A stretch of 64,000 nucleotides of DNA from Pagrus major (lineage: Eukaryota > Chordata > Actinopteri > Spariformes > Sparidae), in assembly GCF_040436345.1 (NCBI RefSeq), contig NC_133218.1:1080021-1144020 (forward strand). The letters are read 5' to 3'. Every line of letters begins with the position of its first letter. Positions within the stretch are counted from its first letter, which is position 1. Made by a program: the position numbers and the translations under genes. Below are positions 11,940-22,200 of the stretch, one piece after another. The notes under the pieces were generated by a model. The model made no database searches, was not told the origin of the DNA, and worked only from the letters and a program-made list of their open reading frames with translations.

Positions 11940-12614
11940 TTGCCCGTGGGAAGCTGGGCAGACCACATGGAGTGTGCTGACGGGCTAGCTGGGTTTGAGC
12001 GGGCCCCCTCCGAGGGCGCTAGCCAGCCACTACCCGGGCTAGCCTCTTACCATGAGGACGATGACATGTTGGACGTCGGTCTGGATGTGCATGGCTTATC
12101 GGAGGATGAACAGGAGCCGCTGTCATCGGGTCAGTACGCCGCCGCCGCTGCGCCGGTTGACCAGGTCGACACATCCTTCCTCTCACCGTACCGCCGTGCA
12201 GCTGAGAAACTGGAAGTGGACTGGCCCTCTCCTCCACCGGCTCAGAAGCTGTCGCGGTTCTCGGGGTTTTTCCTTCCTCCCGAACCGACAACTGTCAGGA
12301 ACAACCTGCCCATGTTCCCTGATTTTGTCGCGGAGCTCACCTCGACGTGGAACAAGCCGCTGTCTACCTGCGCCATGGTGCCCGGCTATGGACAGTTTTT
12401 GGACCTGGATGGAGCTGAAAAAGCTGGTTTGGTCAACCCTCCGCCTATGGAGGCGTCCCTGGCAGCATATCTGACCCCAGCCCAGAACCATGGTGTCGGC
12501 GGCCCCACCACGCTCCCATCCAAGCACTGCACGTCCCCAGACGTGATGCTAAGCCCAAACAGCCAGCCAATCTGCACAAACCAGCACCACTGCCTCCTCC
12601 CAAGAGGACTGTGA
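11940..12614 (+). pseudogene. DIRS gag-like protein, N-terminally truncated
   Basis: The frame is rich in Asp, Pro and Ser, then carries a conserved-looking block LPMFPDFVAELTSTW, followed by VPGYGQFLDLDG, typical of fish DIRS1 ORF1. It ends at a stop at 12612-12614. The nominal ATG at 11892 falls in sequence that looks like retroviral flank, so the true start is probably missing. Confidence 0.65.
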
Positions 12615-12681
12615 CGCCCGCGAGTTTGGGACCCCAGCCGGTGGAGCAGCAAACACCTGGTCAGAGCCCACGCCCCTCGGC

Positions 12682-13950
12682 TTGGAGCAAGGGTCCGCCA
12701 CCGGGCCTCCAGAGGGCGACAGCCCCTCCCCCACAGTGCTGCAGGTCAGTCGGCTAGCTGTTCACCTTCCTTGGTGGCGCGCAGTCTCACCTTGGGTAGA
12801 GAGAACCATTGCCATGGGTTACCGTTTACAGTTCGGGCCCCGGCCGCCTAGCTTCCACTCTGTAATAAACACAGTTGTAGGAGACTAAACAGCAGCAGTT
12901 CTGAGGGAAGAAATAAACAACTTGTTGAACAAGAGAGCGATAGACATGATGGCATCTATGATCGCTGTAGTGCCGCTCAGGCTGTTAAAGATGCGAGCGT
13001 TTCAACGCTGGACTCACTCTCACCGGCTGTGCGTGCCGCGTCATCTCCAGAGAAGGCTGACGATAACTCCATCTTGCATGTCAGCTCTTCTCCCGTGGAG
13101 GGAACCTGGTTTACTACAACAAGGGTCCCTTATAGGGAGGGTGTCTTTTCGCAATGTGTCCACAGACACATCCCTGAGGGGTTGGGGGGCTCTGTGCAAG
13201 GGTGCAGCAGTGAGAGGGGTTTGGACGCCAGCACAATGCAGGCTCCACATCAACCACCTGGAGCTATTAGCGACCCTTTTAGCCCTGTGCATTTTCGTCC
13301 CGTTCTGACAGGCCATCATGTTCTGATCAGGATGGACAACATGACGGTGGTTTCCTACATAAACAAGCAGGGAGGGACACGCTCCCTTCCCCTGTTAAAA
13401 CTGTCTCACTCTCTGTTACTGTGGTGCAGTGCTCATTTTCTGTCTCTCAGAGCCACACATGTTCCAGGGCACTTGAACCTGGGGCCGGACCTTCTCTCCA
13501 GGGGAGGGTCCTCTTGTGAGGGAGTGGAGATTGCACCCACTGGTGGTGACTCAGATATGGGACCGCTTCGGCAGGGTGGAAGTGGATCTTTTTGCCTCCA
13601 GAGCAAATACCCACTGCCCCCTGTTCTTTTCCATAACAGACCGCAACACCCCCCTGGGAATGAATGCACTAGCGCACACATGGCCCAACACGCTGCTGTA
13701 TGCATATCCCCCGGTGTAAATGATTTTGTCTGTTCTGGAGAGGGTGTGCCAGCAGGGGCTCTCCCTGATCCTTGTGGCTCCTCGCTGGCTGGCGAAGTCG
13801 TGGTACGCCGAAATAATCAGTCTGCTGGCGGCAAGGCCTTGGCAGCTCCCTCTTTGCAGGGACCTCGTCTCCCAGGCGGGAGGAGAGGTGATTCACCCAC
13901 GCCCAGAGCTGTGGCGACTACATGCCTACCTGTTGAGAGGTCCAATTTGA
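12682..13950 (+). pseudogene. DIRS reverse transcriptase/RNase H remnant
   Basis: Frame 1 holds the RT N-terminal block (SPWVERTIAMGYRLQF), then a stop at about 12886-12888. The frame then jumps almost directly from the NLLNKRAIDMM block to a thumb-like region (near 12960) and RNase H (VSTDTSLRGWGAL, then HINHLELLA). The catalytic palm with its Asp-Asp motif is absent, a deletion of probably well over 100 codons. A frameshift near 13300 puts the rest of RNase H (RMDNMTVVSYINKQGG, HVPGHLN) in frame 3. The domain after RNase H (EVDLFASRANTHCPL) is again in frame 1 up to 13950. Confidence 0.75.
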
Positions 13951-14981
13951 TAGCTCAGGGTCTGCCCCCAAATGTAGTGGCAACGATCCAGAGTGCAAGG
14001 GCATCATCTACTAGGGGCCTATATGCCTACAAATGGCGGGCGTTTGAGCAGTGGTGTCAGGACCGAAATGTACTCCCATTTCAGTGCTCTATTGTGGATG
14101 TTTTGACATTCCTTCAGGAGCTGCTGGATAAGGGTCTCTCTTTCTCAACAATTAAGGTCTATTTGGCGGCTATATCTCCATGCCACGTTGGTTTTGATGG
14201 AGTGACGCCAGGCGCTCACCCTCTTGCTATGCACTTCCTGAAGGGAGTCCGCAGGCTGAGGCCTGTGTTTAAACCCAGCGTTCCCTCATGGGATTTAGCG
14301 TTGGTGCTTGAGGCTCTTTGTGGACCCCCATTTGAGCCTATTGAGTCTGCATATATTAAATTTCTTTCATACCAGACTGCACTGCTACTTGCTTTGACTT
14401 CTGCAAAGCGAGTGGGCGACCTTCATGCTTTGTCTGTGCATCCCTCTTGTACCCAGTTCACTCCGGATGGATCTAAGCTTACATTGCACCCGAATGCGGC
14501 GTATTTGCCTAAGATTATCCCCACAGCCTATAGCTCTATGACTTTTGAGCTCTTGAGCTACTGCCCCCCTCCGTTTGCATCTGAGGAGCAGAGGAGGTTA
14601 CATTCCTTGTGCCCTGTGCGTGCACTACGCACTTACATAGACCGAACCCAGGGTGTGCGTTTATGTGACCAGTTGTTTGTATGTTTTGCTAATCTGGCTA
14701 AAGGCAAGGCGCTGTCTAAACAGCGGCTTTCCCACTGGATTGTGGAGGCTATCTCCATAGCATACAGCAGCAGGGGTATTCCGTTTCCCCAAGGTGTGAG
14801 GGCACATTCAACCAGGGGCATGGCGGCCTCATGGGCCTTGTTTAAAGGGGTTTCTGTGAGTGATATCTGCACTGCAGCCAGTTTGTCATCACCGCACACT
14901 TTTGTTCGGTTTTATCGTTTAGACGTGACAGCCCCTTCAGTGGCTCACTCTGTCCTTTCTGCTGGGTCTACGATGCACTAG
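13029..14981 (+). CDS. DIRS tyrosine recombinase (open frame)
   Basis: This frame is open for 650 codons. Its upstream part overlaps the RT/RNase H region; the recombinase itself occupies about 13940-14981. Tyrosine recombinases cut and rejoin DNA through a covalent phosphotyrosine and in DIRS elements integrate a circular cDNA. The catalytic set is visible: Arg in TSAKRVGDL (about 14400), His and Arg in RAHSTRGM (about 14800), and Tyr in FVRFYRLDV (about 14910). The N-terminal SAM-like core-binding part (SARASSTRGLYAYKW, then FLQELLDKGLSFSTIKVYL) is also intact. It has no stop despite the ruined RT, so it may be a recent or trans-mobilised copy, or open by chance. Which upstream codon would start translation is unclear. 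Confidence 0.72.
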   Translation: MRAASSPEKADDNSILHVSSSPVEGTWFTTTRVPYREGVFSQCVHRHIPEGLGGSVQGCSSERGLDASTMQAPHQPPGAISDPFSPVHFRPVLTGHHVLIRMDNMTVVSYINKQGGTRSLPLLKLSHSLLLWCSAHFLSLRATHVPGHLNLGPDLLSRGGSSCEGVEIAPTGGDSDMGPLRQGGSGSFCLQSKYPLPPVLFHNRPQHPPGNECTSAHMAQHAAVCISPGVNDFVCSGEGVPAGALPDPCGSSLAGEVVVRRNNQSAGGKALAAPSLQGPRLPGGRRGDSPTPRAVATTCLPVERSNLIAQGLPPNVVATIQSARASSTRGLYAYKWRAFEQWCQDRNVLPFQCSIVDVLTFLQELLDKGLSFSTIKVYLAAISPCHVGFDGVTPGAHPLAMHFLKGVRRLRPVFKPSVPSWDLALVLEALCGPPFEPIESAYIKFLSYQTALLLALTSAKRVGDLHALSVHPSCTQFTPDGSKLTLHPNAAYLPKIIPTAYSSMTFELLSYCPPPFASEEQRRLHSLCPVRALRTYIDRTQGVRLCDQLFVCFANLAKGKALSKQRLSHWIVEAISIAYSSRGIPFPQGVRAHSTRGMAASWALFKGVSVSDICTAASLSSPHTFVRFYRLDVTAPSVAHSVLSAGSTMH

Positions 14982-15036
14982 AGTGTTGGAGGTTTGACTC
15001 CGGTTCGGTGGCTGCTCTGTGGGGCGTGTATACATG

Positions 15037-15382
15037 TCCCATACTATATGTGTTGTACCGAGTAAATCGACTGAAAGGGAACGAAATGTTATGAATATAA
15101 CTTCTGTTCCCTGAAGGAGAGGAACGAGGTACAACACTACGTTGCCCCGCTGCGCAGCTGGGCTCGTTGAAGAGCGGCTATCGAACTGAAGGATGACTGT
15201 GGCGGTGCACGTATATATGTGCAGGCGGGGCCTCACATACGTCACCACAGATCATCTGCCGTAAAGGAATAGAATAGAGGTGTCTTCAGTCAGGCCACGC
15301 GAGGGCGTGATATCCCATACTATATGTGTTGTACCTCGTTCCTCTCCTTCAGGGAACAGAAGTTATAGTCATAACATTTCGT
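15037..15382. repeat. DIRS right terminal structure: direct and inverted repeats
   Basis: A 57-bp arm at 15081-15137 is the near-perfect inverse of 15326-15382. A 23-bp block (15037-15059) is repeated directly at 15313-15335. Such split inverted and direct repeats form the terminal repeat and internal complementary region that DIRS elements use to circularise cDNA. No matching left terminal repeat is seen before gag. Confidence 0.75.
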
Positions 15383-15993
15383 TTTCAGTAACTCGCAATA
15401 TACTTACTGGAGCCTGACTGATATATTTGTTAGCTGATATTATTGGCCTATCACAAATTTATCAGTGTCAGCATATACAGTATGCTGTCCAAATGCACTG
15501 ATATGAAAAAGGATTATTTAATAGAAGACAATGAAGAAAACGATTCTTGGGATGATTTATAATTATTAATAACCCTTTAACACCCACCCTTTCTGAAGGA
15601 ATTTCCGCCTATTTTGCATACCAAATGGAAAAGCTTATAACAGAGGAACTGTTAGGTCAAAATGCAAGTGTGATACTTCATTTGAAAGAAATTGTGCTTG
15701 TTGAGCATATGGCTACAACGCAACCCAAACTACATCAGTTCAAACATAGCTTTTTTTTTTCCTCGTCATATTTGAATATCAATAGCTAGGGCATGCTAAA
15801 TGCCAGAGCTACGCCATATCACCACATACCTTCTATATATTGTCAGCCTCACCCGTGTAAAATTTGGAACATGTAGGCCTAACTTTGTGGGAGCGTGGGA
15901 CTTTTTAGTTTGTTGCATCACTGGTGCCATGAAGTGGCCAAAATATGAGACTAGAGACTGTTTAAACAGAGTAAGGTAGTTTATGCTGTTCAA
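15383..15993. other. Intergenic, no gene
   Basis: AT-rich sequence with a diverged TGATAT-rich stretch (about 15420-15480) that looks like old transposon sequence. No exon was recognised. Confidence 0.4.
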
Positions 15994-16215
15994 TGCAGCC
16001 AGGACTGCACAGATTTGTACATTGGGGAGACAAAACAACCTTTCCATAAACGAATGGCACAACACAGGAGGGGAAAAGAGTAAAGGAATCCATCTATGTC
16101 AAACTGGAACGACCATCTTTGTACAGAGGAGGTGGCGTAAGACATTACTTATCACCCACCTACAATGCTGCACTGAGTTCCCTCCCCAGACAGCTTAACA
16201 ACCATTCACACCTGG
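15994..16215 (+). pseudogene. Penelope-like element GIY-YIG endonuclease fragment
   Basis: One frame reads CSQDCTDLYIGETKQPFHKR then MAQHRR, the start of the GIY-YIG domain of fish Penelope-like retroelements. After a break near 16080, another frame reads IYVKLERPSLYRGGGVRHY and then LSPTYNAALSSLPR, the C-terminal end of the same domain. The middle is deleted or scrambled, so this is a dead remnant. Confidence 0.75.
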
Positions 16216-17420
16216 GCTCACCTAGCTCTAGTAACCCACATGAAGGCCGGTTGGGTCAACGACCCACAAGAAACTGAAATAAGTCCAGTTACCTGCGATA
16301 CAGCACTTACCTGGGAATTCCACTGGTTGCATGTGTGTTGTGGAAGGGCTCCGGTACAGTTTTACTCTGTGCTCCGTCGTCTGGCAACCCCCACTGGTTC
16401 CATTTTGAGTGCAGCACGGCGTAGCACTGCCAGACAGCTAGAGTTGCGAGACCGAGGAGTTCCCGAGATAATTACAGACTCAAGCGCGACCGCAGTTATA
16501 CGTATGTGTTATAAACACAACAACAAGAATTGTTCCCAACCTAAGGATTAGAAGAAGTGCTTGGATTTGGAGCTGCATCGGAGTAGATACGCAACATAGC
16601 GGAGCCAGTGGAAGTAAACACATAGACTAGAGTGAAACCCATCAGCTCCGCCTCCGTAGCGGAGCGGAGACGGACCGAACATGGGTCTGGTGGAATTTAG
16701 GGGTTAGAATTACCATGGTCTGGATGACAGAGAACCTTCATCAACATAAGCTAACATTGTCAGCGTCTGTATAATGGTGGATACATTTTTTTGATCATTA
16801 CAACCCCCAGTGAAATGAGACGTTCAACTGTCAGAATTTCAGCCATCAGGTCCAATAAAACTTAGAAGATCTGGAAGAGCCGCACAATTAAATTATTTCA
16901 GCCCCATTCAAATTAGCTGGGTGCTAAACCGGAAGTTAGCCAGCACGGTCAGCAGAAGTCTCTAGTGCGCACGCTTGATGGGCCCCACCACACGGAAGAT
17001 CCAGGTATTTTTATCGAGCCATTTTAGCTTCATGCGCCACTGAGCAGCTTTCATAGGAATGAATGGGTTCCGTCTCCATGGCTGTGTCACTTTGTTTCTA
17101 ATTTACTTCCTAATGATTGGTGATTGAATATTGTCTTGTATTTTTTTTCTTTTTACAGTCACTGCATGTGTGAGGTTGTATTGGTTATATGATCACTCAT
17201 ACCACTGCCCTTGGTGATGTATCTTGTATGTGGTCCCAAGTGGTGTCTTCATTGCACCTCATGCCCTGAAGAAGACACTTTGAGTTGAAAAGCGTTGACA
17301 TTTTTATGATTAAATAATTATAGAAATATCAATTAATTTTAATTTTAATAATTTTAATTATCAGAGTGACTTGAATTCCTTGTCAGACTGTCAACCAATG
17401 CCATGGATTTCCCATAGAGG
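16216..17420. other. Old repeat-derived sequence, no gene
   Basis: No coding exon was recognised. A CTGAAGAAGACACTT motif with GAAAAGCGTTGACA near 17265-17300 resembles the 3' tail common in Penelope and LINE relatives and may belong to the preceding fragment. The CG-rich stretch at 16430-16690 is probably a transposon relic of unknown type. Confidence 0.35.
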
Positions 17421-18583
17421 TTAACCCTCTGGAGTCGACGGACGCGCCAGCGCGTCCAAATCACATGACCGATTTAAGATGATGTAGCAGCCAAAGGCAG
17501 CCTCGCTGAGTCTCCGTTCCAACTTGTGTCGAAAGTGCGGACTTCAAACTATATACCAGTTTTTAAATTTTGTTTATAGGCCAAGTAAAAACCAGACTTA
17601 TGATAAATAATTCCCGCCATGCTTTTTCCTGAATATTGTCGTCATGTTTGGTGCGCGTTTGGTGCAGGAAGAAACGTTAAAAACTGGCTATTCTCAGGAA
17701 AGTGTAGTACTTGCAAGCAAAAAAACATGGCTAAGCCTATTTTTCCTATTGGTGGAAACATGCACCACATCAACCAATCAAAATATGGCATTTGGTTGCT
17801 GAGGAACGGGAAAGTTGTCGGAGGGACGGCAGCGAAAGAGAGACAGCGATATCAAGCAGCTGGCGATAGCGTGTTTGGAGTGTATAGTTAGTGTGTAGTG
17901 TAGTGTGTAGTGTAGTCGTTTTTTGTTTTGCAACTACTGAAAGTGGAGCGGGTAGTGCAGCTCTTCTCTGAGCTGGAAGGAGCTGAGGGAGAGACAGAGC
18001 CAGTCTGAGCCAGAGAGTGAGGACTTTGACGATGAAGTGGGTGACCCACCTTTTGTTTTGGTGACACCATGGAAGTGTCAGGCCTGTGATGTGCCTCTCT
18101 GTCTTGTGGTTGACAGGAACTGTTTTTTGGAGTGGCACCAATAATTTGTGTGGCATCTTATTGTGATGCCTGGTTGTTTTGTAAATGGTTGTAAATACAA
18201 AAAACGCCTGAGGCATTGCCTGCATTTTAATGTAAATAGTTGTATATAACTTTGTAAATTCCAAAAACTTATGTATAAATTTAGCAAACAACAATTTATA
18301 TTTGCATTTTGGGTTATAAAAATGGTCCGTTAAACATGTTTGTGGTTTTCACAGTAAAAAATCTAACTTTTTCCTACTCGGATTTATTTTTTTGTGTGAT
18401 TTTAGGTCCAGTGTGTTAATACAGTATGTCAAAATGAAAAAATAACTGTGAAGTCACACATGTGAGGTTGTGCTGAAAAAAATGACACCAAACAAGGCAA
18501 GGTAAACAGTTTTTAAGGTGAAATATAAAGGTAAAATCAAAAGTCAAAAACGGCCAATTATACCCTGGACCTCAGAGGGTTAA
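17421..18583 (+). mobile_element. piggyBac-type non-autonomous DNA transposon, second family
   Basis: TTAA sites at 17421-17424 and 18580-18583 flank termini CCCTCTGGAGTCG and, inverted, CCCTCTGAGGTCC (10 of 13 matching). The interior keeps a piggyBac transposase C-terminus in + orientation. Size, TTAA flanks and CCCT ends match the first piggyBac-type element at 1.7 kb, but the interiors differ. Confidence 0.8.
17990..18144 (+). pseudogene. piggyBac transposase C-terminal cysteine-rich remnant
   Basis: The frame ends WKCQACDVPLCLVVDRNC then FLEWHQ and a stop at 18142-18144. The C-x2-C, LC and CF-x2-WH spacing is that of the zinc-binding C-terminus of piggyBac-family transposases. The acidic part just upstream is out of context, and no catalytic core remains. 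Confidence 0.65.
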
Positions 18584-18593
18584 CTAGACAATC

Positions 18594-19257
18594 TGTCATG
18601 GTTCAGTGTCTGTTTGTTTTCTGTTTCCTGTTTTACTTTGAAATTGTATCCTTGTGTGTCGCGTCGTGCTTGTCAGTTCCTCCTGTGTGTTTTTCCGTTA
18701 ATTCCCTCACCTGTCCGTGTTCCTCCTCACTCCACCTGTACCTCGTCCCGTCATTAGTGTGTCTGTATATAGCCTTTGTTCGCCCTCATGTCTTGGTCAG
18801 ATCATTTTCGTTTCCCTCCGTCTTGGTCCGTATTCTGTGTTACGCCGTCTTTCGTCCTTTGATGTCCTGTTCCTGGTTCCGTGCCCTCCCTACTTCGCCC
18901 AACCTAGCCTGTGTCCGTCTTCATCCGTCATCCTCCGTCTTGGTCTGTCTTTCCCCGTGTTGCCTCCCAGCCTCTTCCCCAGTGTTTCCTCCAGGGACTC
19001 CTGGTGTCTCCCGTTTTGGAATGTTCCTAGTTTTGGTTTCTCTTTTGATTTGTACATTGCTTTTGTTTGCACTTTGTTTTAGCCTTTAGTTGTTACTTTG
19101 TTTTTGTCTACTTGACTCCTTTTAGTTTTTCTGTATTTCCTAATTTTCTTGTAATTCAGCTTTGTTTATTAAAAGCTCGCCTTTTGTTTCCCCCCAACCC
19201 CACCTCCTGTGTGTGTCTGCACTTGGGTCCTCGTTTAATATACCGTAAAACATAACA
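18594..19257 (+). mobile_element. Solo LTR (Gypsy-like), 5-bp target duplication
   Basis: The segment begins TGTCATG and ends CATAACA and is flanked by CAATC on both sides (18589-18593 and 19258-19262). A TTTATTAAAAGCTCGC stretch near the 3' end and a TGCACTTGGGTCC block are shared with the LTR at 31.6 kb. A 5-bp duplication with TG..CA ends and no internal region indicates a solo LTR left by recombination. Confidence 0.85.
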
Positions 19258-19262
19258 CAATC

Positions 19263-22200
19263 ATTGTTTACTCTTTTTCTCATCACTATAACACGGGCCT
19301 AACTCTGCCTCTTCCACGTCTGCCTCTTCCACCTTATTTCGTAGCTTCTATTCTTACTTAAACACATTTATGTGTACCGATGATTTAAACCTTTATCTGT
19401 TACACTGCAATTACAGTACAAGCAACTGCTTACTAGTTGGTCCTTTAGGAGATATAAATCCAAGTCAGTTGAGTAGAGTGTGGTCAGGACACATTAAAGG
19501 TCAACAAGCAAATGAACCAGCTCTCATGTCCAGCCAGGAACGAAGGAGAGAGAAGGGAGAGGAAGGAGGTGATGAGCATTCCAGCACATTCCAGTCATCA
19601 TTAATCCACAACTGAATAATAAACATGAACTAAGCTGTGAATAAATAATGACAATGCTGATAACAGCAGCAGATTGAGCCTACTCAGCAGGCCACATGGT
19701 CAAAATTACATTATTCCAGATGGATATCTTGTCTGGGTTCGGGTTTCCTTTGAACAGAGCTTCCTCTGAGGTGGTGGAGGACCAGGGGGTGGGATGATTG
19801 ACAGTGAAAGCCTGTTCCTGGTGTTGGTACTGTTGCCGGTGAGGATTCAATGGACTAAAATTTTGTCCAAAATTCGCTGAAAAATCAACCAGAGCAGAAG
19901 CTGTGGTGTCTACCGCTTCATTTTCCACACGAGAGGGGAATGAAAGATCCCCAACAAAAGTATATAAAAATACATTCTATGCAGACCCAAAGTTGTTCAA
20001 GGGGCCCCACTCATGCAGTGCTATGACCCTGTCTCTGATGTATACCCATGATAAGAGCCATCTCAACAGGCTGGGATCACAGACAGTTTTGTTCTCATTA
20101 GCCTTTACTAAACAGGATTTCTGGCACACCAGCAGATGGAGGATTTTCTTAAGGTCAGCCGGGTGTAATCAACAAATCAAATATAACTCCAACTTGACTT
20201 ATTTAGCTCTATTAAACAGTGAATCCTCATTCTGTTTTTCTTGTCTCTCACTGTATTCACAGTGGGCTGTCAAGCATAGTAGATGGCAAGAGGCTTTCAC
20301 ACGTTTTGTTAAAAAAAAAAAATGACCAAATTGACAGTGGATAGGTCTGTGTTTAAAGTTCAAACCCTTCAACTTCTATCCTCCATTGCAGAAATCTCCT
20401 TGTTAAGCTCAAGAATAATTCCATTTCATTGGAACTTGGGTCTTATTTTTGACAAGTTATGGCCACAATTTGGTCAATTATGATATCATTGTACTCCAAG
20501 TAATTGTTGAGATCTGGGAACACTACAACATTTCTACAACAAAGTCTGACGGGACAAAGTAAAATTATCTGACAGGCTCTAAACAGTTAACAGTTAATCC
20601 CGATTATGTAAATTACATCATTTAAAGCTACACTGACTTAGTTGGTATGTTGGTAATTATCCTTCATTTCACAGGAAAACAGTGTGTGCTGCAAGACTCT
20701 GCAGCAGCACAGGGCTGTTGGAATTAATACAAAAAAATACTATTTGAATGTGTATTACTTTTTTATAAATGCGTTGGCTAATGTGAGTGCTTTGTTTCTG
20801 GCAGAACAGCACTGGCAGGGCACAGAGTAGGGTTGGGATGAAAAGCCTGCACTGAAAAAAATGCTGAACTTACATTAACTTGACATTAGCTAGGTAGCTA
20901 ACTTAATGCTACGATAACAAAAGGTTGACAGAGCTAACAGCAAGCATACAGGGTGATAAAAGCACAACTCACATCAGCATTAGTCAGTGTCTGGCCAATC
21001 TCCTTCAACAAATCCTTCCAGCTTTTCCGTCTCTGTTATGATGTCTCCTGGCCGTCCCACATGTGAAGTCGAAATGCTATTGTCACTTCTGATAATAGTT
21101 TTCTTTGCTATCCTTAACCTCAGATTGACGCATGTAATGCAGAACCAAAGTTCAATTCAGTTTTTCACAGAGTCATTTGCTTTTTGCAAGCTGACTGGTG
21201 TGTGAGTCAGTGACACTATGGCAAGCACAAATGAAATGCCAGAGTTGAAAGACGTGTCTGTGTTCTTTAAATCAATTGCTCGAGCGGACATAGAACACGC
21301 TAAATTTATTTCTTAACTTATTTCCCGCCATGCAAAGTGACAACGCTTTATCAACATCCGGTGGTGGTGCGTAAATAAAGAAGGAATTTGGGATGCGGTC
21401 TATTGTTGTTTTCTCTTTTGTTACAACAGTTTCCAGTGCATTTGTGATGTGAAATGTGACTTCAGTGATGTACAACGTAACACTTCAGATAAAAATCACA
21501 AGCAGGCTGCCTTGCCTGCGGGAAGTTGGAATGGTGTCAATAGGCAATTTTTAACGGGTTGACCCGGATTTAAAAAACCTGTGTAAACCCGCTAATTTTG
21601 GTGGAAAAGCAGCAATAGATGAATAAGAAATATACTGTTAGGCATTTGTTTGTTTTTTTACCGCTGTGTCGAACTCGCACTGAACTTTAGCTAAATAGAA
21701 GTGTAACTTATGATGAAAATAAGTTATGACTTATGAAAAGCTAAATTCAGTTTTTTGTCTTTTATCAATGACCATTCATTGTAGAGACGGAATGTGCCAG
21801 CTCGTTAGCTTTGAAATGGACCTGAATGCCAGGCTAGGCAGCTAGCCTCTGCCAAAAGACGAAAACAATAGTAACTTCAAATTTTTTTTATTCACATGTT
21901 GTGTCATCTTAACTGGCTCGCTAGCCACTTGCCTTCAGAATTGAAAAAAGTGTTGCTGCTGTGGCATCACTCTGACGATGGGACTTAGTATGTGGATAAG
22001 CTAGGTGTTGATGGTCAATAAATAATAAGTGTATCCTGGTTGCTTGTTAACTACAATGTCTCATTTTCTATTTTTTTCAATAGAAAATAGCAACTTTTTA
22101 CCTTTCCCCCTCCTAGTGCTTCCCTGTGGTATTACTGTTGGTGCTACTGTTAAACAGAAAGCATTAGCAGCATGGCTACCACTAGCAGTCTGGATACTGA

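Larger units (their letters stand above)
11930..15382 (+). mobile_element. DIRS1-like tyrosine-recombinase retrotransposon, internally deleted
   Basis: The order is gag-like frame, reverse transcriptase remnant, RNase H, a conserved post-RNase H domain, then a tyrosine recombinase. An inverted-repeat terminal structure follows, which is the DIRS1 group layout. It lacks the usual left inverted terminal repeat: nothing at 11600-11990 matches the right terminus. The reverse transcriptase centre is deleted. Its left edge meets the 3' end of the endogenous retrovirus, so the exact start is a guess. Confidence 0.85.

Noticed and set aside
18598-19089. 163-residue + frame, Leu/Ser/Cys-rich
   Set aside because: It lies wholly within a solo LTR of pyrimidine-rich sequence; long open frames arise there by composition.
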